Below, in pieces: positions 60,073 through 64,000 of a DNA stretch of 64,000 nucleotides (position 1 is the stretch's first letter; each line of letters begins with the position of its first letter). The position numbers and the translations under genes are program-made. Source of the DNA: Saccharothrix carnea. GTDB lineage: Bacteria > Actinomycetota > Actinomycetes > Mycobacteriales > Pseudonocardiaceae. The stretch covers positions 248,001 through 312,000 of the forward strand of contig NZ_PYAX01000008.1 in assembly GCF_003014735.1 (NCBI RefSeq). Reading direction: 5' to 3'. Under the pieces are notes generated by a model. It did not search any database and was not told the origin of the DNA. It was given only the letters and a program-made list of their open reading frames with translations.

Positions 60073-60528
60073 CTACCGCACGGTCACCCGGCGCGTCGCG
60101 GCCGCCGCCACGGCGAGCGCGGCGAGCCGGACCAGGTTGGCGCGGTGCCAGGTGCGGACGAGTCGGCGGCGCTCGCCGTCGCCCAACGCCCCCTCGCCGC
60201 GCAACAGCGGCAGGTTGACCGTCTTGACCAGGTAACCCGTCAGCGCGGCGGCCACCAGCGTGCCCGCCGCCGAGGCGGCGACGGCCCGGCGGTCACCGCC
60301 CGAGCGCCACCCCGCCGCCAGCGTCACACCGGTGGCCACGAGGGTCACCGGCGCCGCCGGCGCGTAGTAGCGCAAGGGGCTGCCGGGGCCGAGGAGCCGG
60401 GGTTCCCGGTTCGGCCGGGCGTCCGCGAGCAACCCAAGCACGTCGACGGCGGCCTCGTAGAGGTTGCCGGCGAACCAGTGCGCTTGGCCGAGTCGGGCCA
60501 CCGCGGCCCACGGCAACCGGAGTCCCAT
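60073..60528 (-). CDS. DUF1772 (anthrone oxygenase-like) membrane protein
   Basis: 151 aa from ATG 60528. LGQAHWFAGNLYEAAVDVLGL at the N-terminus and LVRTWHRANLVRLAALAVAAAA at the C-terminus, with the paired histidines in membrane helices, are typical of DUF1772. Four membrane helices. Some relatives are anthrone oxygenases of polyketide clusters, but most, like this lone gene, are of unknown function. Convergent with the SDR gene, with 15 bp between their stops. Confidence 0.8.
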   Translation of the reverse strand: MGLRLPWAAVARLGQAHWFAGNLYEAAVDVLGLLADARPNREPRLLGPGSPLRYYAPAAPVTLVATGVTLAAGWRSGGDRRAVAASAAGTLVAAALTGYLVKTVNLPLLRGEGALGDGERRRLVRTWHRANLVRLAALAVAAAATRRVTVR

Positions 60529-60655
60529 GCCGTGATCCTACGGAGTCCGGTCGAGTCCTGAGGTGATTCCAAGGTTCGCCCAACGTCTTCCTGAGCCGGG
60601 CTTGGTCTGCTGGTCCCGGGAGCCGGACCGGCCGGCGCCCGGACTGGAGGCAGGG

Positions 60656-61132
60656 ATGCGAATGCGGATCCGGACCAGGCTCGTCGCGGCCGTCCTGACA
60701 GCGGGGACGCTGACCGCGGTGGTCGCCGCGAGCACGTCACCCGCGCTGGCGGAACCCGCCACGGCGAAGGGTGTGACCGCCGAGCACGAGCCGGCGAAGC
60801 AGAAACCGGCCGAGGACGAGGTGGTGAAGAAGGGGTCGGGCAAGCCCGACAAGCCGGGCAACGGGCAGCACGAGGTGCCCGAGGAGGCCGTCAAGCTGCT
60901 GGCCGTGAAGCTCGGCATCACGGTCGACCGGTCCCGGCAGGTGTACCGCGACCTGCAGAAGGTCAAGTCGCGGGGCGCGGAGATCGTCGGTGACCGGGCG
61001 TTCGTCGCCATCGCCGAGGGCCTCGGCATCACGCCCGAGCGGCTCCTGGCCGTCCTGCGCGAGGTGAAGCAGGAGATCGCCGTGCCGCCGAAGCCGAAGC
61101 CGGGCGAGCCGGTCGGTCCACCCTCGAAGTGA
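60656..61132 (+). CDS. secreted hypothetical protein
   Basis: 158 aa from ATG 60656 with GGAGGCAGGG upstream (ATG 60662 also possible). Signal peptide of about 30 aa ending SPALA, then a Lys/Glu/Pro-rich low-complexity segment ([29 protein letters not shown]), then a compact helical domain ([67 protein letters not shown]) and a Pro-rich tail. No family recognised; the helical part resembles small DNA- or peptidoglycan-binding repeats, but this is weak. It precedes an MprAB-like system by 89 bp and may be in its regulon. Confidence 0.75.
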   Translation: MRMRIRTRLVAAVLTAGTLTAVVAASTSPALAEPATAKGVTAEHEPAKQKPAEDEVVKKGSGKPDKPGNGQHEVPEEAVKLLAVKLGITVDRSRQVYRDLQKVKSRGAEIVGDRAFVAIAEGLGITPERLLAVLREVKQEIAVPPKPKPGEPVGPPSK

Positions 61133-61221
61133 CCGGTCGAACCGGGTGGTCCGGACCGGTGCGCGACCGGTCCGGACCGCGGCCCGCGAGTGGGCCCGCG
61201 GCGGTGCCCCATACTGGTCGC

Positions 61222-61893
61222 GTGCGGGTCTTGGTGGTGGATGACGACGAGGCCGTCCGCCACTCCCTGGCCCACGCGCTGCGCCGGGACGGCTACCAGG
61301 TGTCGGTCGCCGCGGACGGCTCCCAGGCGTTGGACGAGCTGGGCCGGGCCCGGCCCGAGGTGATCGTGCTCGACGTGCTGCTGCCCGAGCCGAACGGCCT
61401 GGAGATCTGCCGCAGGCTGCGCCGCCGGGGCGACCGCACGCCGATCCTCATGCTGACCGCGCGCGACCTGGTCGAGGACCGGGTCGCCGGGCTCGACGCG
61501 GGCGCCGACGAATACCTGGTCAAGCCGTTCGCCCTGGACGAGCTGCGGGCCCGGCTGCGTGCCCTGCTGCGGCGCACCGGCGTCGCCGAGGAGGTGCTGC
61601 GGTTCGCCGACGTGGAGATGGACACGACCACCTACCGCGTGCACCGGGGTGGGCGGCCGATCGAACTGACCCGCACCGAGCACGCCCTGCTGGAGCTGTT
61701 CCTGCGCAACCCGGACCGGGTGCTCGGCCGCGAGCTGATCTTCGAGTCCGTGTGGGGCTACGACTTCGGGCCCGCGTCCAACGCGTTGTGGGTCTACATC
61801 AGCTACCTGCGCGGGAAGCTGGAGTCCGCCGGTGAACCGCGCCTGATCCAGACCGTGCGCGGGCTGGGGTACGTGCTGAGGGAGCGACCGTGA
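61222..61893 (+). CDS. OmpR-family response regulator (MprA-like)
   Basis: 223 aa from GTG 61222. Receiver domain 1-115 with the acidic pocket VVDDDE, phospho-acceptor D51 ([13 protein letters not shown]), the switch threonine in LMLTARD and the lysine in [21 protein letters not shown]. Effector domain about 130-223 is an OmpR winged helix ([57 protein letters not shown]). A CATACT -10-like hexamer ends 6 nt before the GTG, giving a leaderless mRNA. Co-translated with the kinase gene (4-nt overlap). Confidence 0.94.
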   Translation: MRVLVVDDDEAVRHSLAHALRRDGYQVSVAADGSQALDELGRARPEVIVLDVLLPEPNGLEICRRLRRRGDRTPILMLTARDLVEDRVAGLDAGADEYLVKPFALDELRARLRALLRRTGVAEEVLRFADVEMDTTTYRVHRGGRPIELTRTEHALLELFLRNPDRVLGRELIFESVWGYDFGPASNALWVYISYLRGKLESAGEPRLIQTVRGLGYVLRERP

Positions 61894-63230
61894 CGCTGCG
61901 GACCAGGGTCGGGCTCGCGGGCGGCGTGGTGGTGCTGGTGGCCCTGGCCATCGCCTCGGCGGTGGTCTACTCGACGGTGCGCGCGGACCTGCGCGGCAAC
62001 CTGGACGACTCGCTGGCGCAGACCGCCTCGCAGAGCCCGACCATCGCCGCGCAGCTCAAGCAGAAGATCGCGGACACCGGGCACGCCATGCCCATCGAGA
62101 GCCCGGTGGTCGTGGGCAGCACGCTGGTCCAGTTCGTCACCGCGCCGGTGACCCGCGGGTCGAACCGGGCGTTCGTCGCCGTGACGGAGCTGGACGTGGC
62201 AGTGGCCAGGGGTGTGGCGGACGCCTACTTCCAGGACGTCACCCACGACGGCGTCGACTACCGCCTCCACACCGCGCTGGTGCCGAACTCGCGGGGCACG
62301 CTGATCCGGGTGGCCCGGCCGCTCACCGACGGCGCCGACGTCCTGACCGCGCTGGCGGCGCTGCTGGTGAGCCTGACCCTGATCGGCGGGCTCGTCGCGG
62401 CGCTGGCCGCCCGGCTGGCGGCACGGCGGGTGCTGCGGCCGGTGCGCGTGCTGACCGACGCGGTCGAGCACGTGACCGCGACCCGGGACCTGAGGGCGCG
62501 CGTCGACCTGACCGGGCACGACGAGATCGGCCGCCTGGGCCGGTCGTTCGCCGCCATGATGACCGCGCTGGACGCCTCCGTGCACGCGCAGCGCCGCCTG
62601 GTCGCCGACGCCTCGCACGAGCTGCGCACCCCGTTGACCAGCCTGACCACGAACCTCGAACTGCTCGCCGAGGACGACGGGCTGCGCGACCCCGAGGCGC
62701 CCGCGCAGGTGCGGTCGGCGATCGCGCAGGTCGGTGAGCTGCGCACGCTGGTCAACGACCTGATCGACCTCGCCCGCTACGGCGAGGGGACCGCGCGCGC
62801 CGAGGACACCCGGTTGGACCTGGTGACCGGCCGGGTGATCGCCAAGGCGGCGGCCCGGGTGGGCGGTCCGCGGTTCGAGTCGGCGTTGTCGCCCTGCCTG
62901 GTGCACGTCGACCCGGACGCGATCGAGCGGGCGGTCGGGAACCTGGTGGACAACGCGGTGAAGTGGAGCCCGCCCGGCGGCCGGGTGCTCGTCACCGTGG
63001 CAGACGGGGAGTTCGCCATCACCGACGAGGGTCCGGGGATCCCCCCGGCGGACGTGCCGTTCGTGTTCGACCGCTTCTACCGGTCGGCGCAGGCGCGGTC
63101 GCTGCCCGGCTCGGGCCTCGGCCTGGCGATCGTGCGCCGGGTCGTCGAGACGCACGGCGGAACGGTGGCCGCCGAACCCCTCGACCGCGGCGTCCGGATG
63201 CGCCTGCGCCTGCCGGTGGTCCGGGACTGA
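61890..63230 (+). CDS. membrane sensor histidine kinase (MprB-like)
   Basis: 446 aa from GTG 61890. TM1 about 8-30, an extracytoplasmic sensor of about 120 residues, TM2 about 152-176, HAMP to about 235, the phosphorylation box [25 protein letters not shown] (His near 243), N-box [15 protein letters not shown]1 [20 protein letters not shown] and G2 [18 protein letters not shown]. It phosphorylates the response regulator encoded just upstream. In mycobacteria MprAB senses envelope stress; the signal here is not known. Confidence 0.94.
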   Translation: MTLRTRVGLAGGVVVLVALAIASAVVYSTVRADLRGNLDDSLAQTASQSPTIAAQLKQKIADTGHAMPIESPVVVGSTLVQFVTAPVTRGSNRAFVAVTELDVAVARGVADAYFQDVTHDGVDYRLHTALVPNSRGTLIRVARPLTDGADVLTALAALLVSLTLIGGLVAALAARLAARRVLRPVRVLTDAVEHVTATRDLRARVDLTGHDEIGRLGRSFAAMMTALDASVHAQRRLVADASHELRTPLTSLTTNLELLAEDDGLRDPEAPAQVRSAIAQVGELRTLVNDLIDLARYGEGTARAEDTRLDLVTGRVIAKAAARVGGPRFESALSPCLVHVDPDAIERAVGNLVDNAVKWSPPGGRVLVTVADGEFAITDEGPGIPPADVPFVFDRFYRSAQARSLPGSGLGLAIVRRVVETHGGTVAAEPLDRGVRMRLRLPVVRD

Positions 63231-63246
63231 CCCGCCAGACCGGGTG

Positions 63247-63645
63247 CTACTTCGACCGGGCCTGGGCGGTCTTGCGGTTGTTCGCCTTGCCGAGCGCGTC
63301 GACCAGTTGCTGCTTGGTCATGCTCGACCGGCCCGGTACGTCCAGCTTCTTGGCCAGGTCGTACAAGTGCTGCTTGCTGGCGTTGGCATCGACACCGCCG
63401 GCCGTGCGGCCCTGCTTCGGGGTGCTGCGCGCGGCCTGCTCGTCGGAGGGTCCTTTTTCCTCCTTGGGCTCCCAGTGGTCGCCGACCTTCTCGAACGAGT
63501 GCTTCAACGCGGCGAACGCGGTCCGGTGCGAGCGCTGGCCCTCGCCGTAGGTCTGCACGGCCGAGTCGTGCGCCTTAATCCACGTCCGCTGCGCCTTCTT
63601 GGACGAGCGCGCGATCGTGCTCGGCAACTCCTCACGTCCGGGCAT
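63247..63645 (-). CDS. ChaB-domain protein with SAP/Rho-N-like tail
   Basis: 132 aa from ATG 63645 (GAGGAGG upstream). Residues 1-65 match ChaB (PGREELPSTIARSSKKAQRTWIKAHDSAVQTYGEGQRSHRTAFAALKHSFEKVGDHWEPKEEKGPS). Residues about 88-125 form a SAP/Rho-N-like helical hairpin (ASKQHLYDLAKKLDVPGRSSMTKQQLVDALGKANNRKT), a nucleic-acid-binding fold. Such fusions are common stress proteins in actinobacteria. Function unknown. Divergent from the aldehyde dehydrogenase, with overlapping promoters. Confidence 0.88.
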   Translation of the reverse strand: MPGREELPSTIARSSKKAQRTWIKAHDSAVQTYGEGQRSHRTAFAALKHSFEKVGDHWEPKEEKGPSDEQAARSTPKQGRTAGGVDANASKQHLYDLAKKLDVPGRSSMTKQQLVDALGKANNRKTAQARSK

Positions 63646-63673
63646 GGCTGTCCTCCTCGGGGCTCCGCCTCGG

Positions 63674-63697
63674 GTTTCACCTCGGCCACCGGGGTAC
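63674..63697 (+). promoter_or_regulatory. SigB-type promoter candidate, leaderless, aldehyde dehydrogenase
   Basis: GTTT (63674-63677), 14 nt, GGGTAC (63692-63697), then 9 nt to ATG 63707. Confidence 0.55.
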
Positions 63698-63719
63698 CCG
63701 GAGGCCATGACGGACATGC
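63694..63719 (-). promoter_or_regulatory. SigB-type promoter candidate for chaB, sharing GGGTACCC
   Basis: Minus strand GCAT (63719-63716), 16 nt, GGGTAC (63699-63694). The palindrome GGGTACCC (63692-63699) thus provides the -10 element for both divergent genes, so the two polymerases would compete for one site. 48 nt separate it from the chaB ATG. Confidence 0.4.
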
Positions 63720-64000
63720 GTGTCGATGCACTCGACGTCCACAGCCCGCTCGACGGTCAGCTGATCGGCTGGCTGCCCACCGCCACGGACGAGGACGTGG
63801 CCGGCTCGGTGCTCACCGCCCGTGAGGCGCAGCCCGGTTGGGCGGCGACACCCGCCGCCGAACGGGGAGCCGCGCTCAAGGCGGCGGCGCAGGCGATCCG
63901 GGAGCACGCGGCGGACCTGGCGAACGTGCTGCACGCCGAGACCGGCCGCCCGTTCACGTCCGCGCGGGACGGTGTGCTGGCCGGTGTGTCCACGTTGGAG
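63707..64000 (+). CDS. aldehyde dehydrogenase (5' part, runs off the window)
   Basis: The first 98 residues are visible from ATG 63707 (ATG 63716 is an alternative with GGAGG at better spacing). VHSPLDGQLIGWLPTATDEDVAGSVLTAREAQPGWAATPAAERGAALKAAAQAIREHAADLANVLHAETGRPFTSARDGVLAGVSTLE is the N-terminal NAD-binding start of the ALDH superfamily, closest in pattern to succinate-semialdehyde-type members. Catalytic residues lie outside the window. Confidence 0.88.
   Translation, partial: MTDMRVDALDVHSPLDGQLIGWLPTATDEDVAGSVLTAREAQPGWAATPAAERGAALKAAAQAIREHAADLANVLHAETGRPFTSARDGVLAGVSTLE

Noticed and set aside
1-64000. tRNA or rRNA genes
   Set aside because: No intergenic segment showed a T-loop GTTCGAATC context with a fitting acceptor stem, and no rRNA-like sequence was seen.

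Overview
The window is about 72% G+C with strong third-position GC bias, many GTG starts, many 4-nt stop/start overlaps and actinobacterial gene families throughout (MprAB-like two-component pair, AfsR/SARP regulator, nSTAND-WD40 ATPase, DUF3618, DUF6480, DUF6328, DUF6766, a CebR regulon). This points to a mycelial, cellulose-degrading soil actinomycete, most likely family Pseudonocardiaceae (Saccharothrix/Actinosynnema/Lentzea type). The family assignment is an inference; no rRNA or tRNA gene is present. I see no prophage, insertion sequence or CRISPR array.

Layout. 1-2.1 kb: envelope/stress genes and a thioredoxin. 2.3-6.6 kb: a polar amino-acid ABC importer operon ending in an unusual PLP enzyme fused to a DauR-like regulator, followed by a ten-unit 22-bp tandem array. 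7.0-8.1 kb: a stand-alone PheRS-like ligase. 8.2-19.3 kb: cobalamin genes (cobL, cobM, cbiD, cobK, cobIJ, cobH, cobG and riboswitch-controlled cobN). They cover precorrin-2 to hydrogenobyrinate plus the cobaltochelatase large subunit, with CbiD standing in for CobF. 19.8-25.5 kb: the cellobiose system cebEFG-bglC-cebR. A second CebR operator precedes a secreted GH74-CBM2 xyloglucanase at 25.8-28.6 kb. 28.6-34.9 kb: a LapA-domain protein, an HTH-nSTAND1-WD40 protein and an AfsR/SARP regulator. 35-39.4 kb: a P-loop kinase, a large palindromic 22-bp repeat array, and a ROK repressor divergent from xylAB. 39.4-46.3 kb: small oxidoreductase, transport and stress genes.

46.5-53.7 kb: a tightly coupled eight-gene operon, gmhB-GT9-GT-GT-gmhA-hldE-SDR-P450. 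It encodes the ADP-D-glycero-beta-D-manno-heptose route in a Gram-positive together with three glycosyltransferases, a dehydrogenase and a P450. It is the best candidate for a little-described system, presumably making a heptose-containing glycoconjugate. 53.8-64 kb: DUF6328; a HelD/HelR-type RNA polymerase recycling helicase preceded by a rifamycin-associated-element-like palindrome; a translationally coupled lipoprotein / 29-aa membrane peptide / DUF6766 set; dehydrogenases; a two-component system; ChaB; and a truncated aldehyde dehydrogenase.

Two themes tie distant parts together. First, GNNT-N14-16-GGGTAN (SigB-type) promoter-like elements precede at least ten stress-type genes; five of them have the start codon exactly 9 nt after the hexamer, which implies leaderless mRNAs. 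Second, convergent gene ends carry strong hairpins or short tandem arrays (22-bp units at 6.6 and 35.5 kb, 18-bp units at 45.6 kb).
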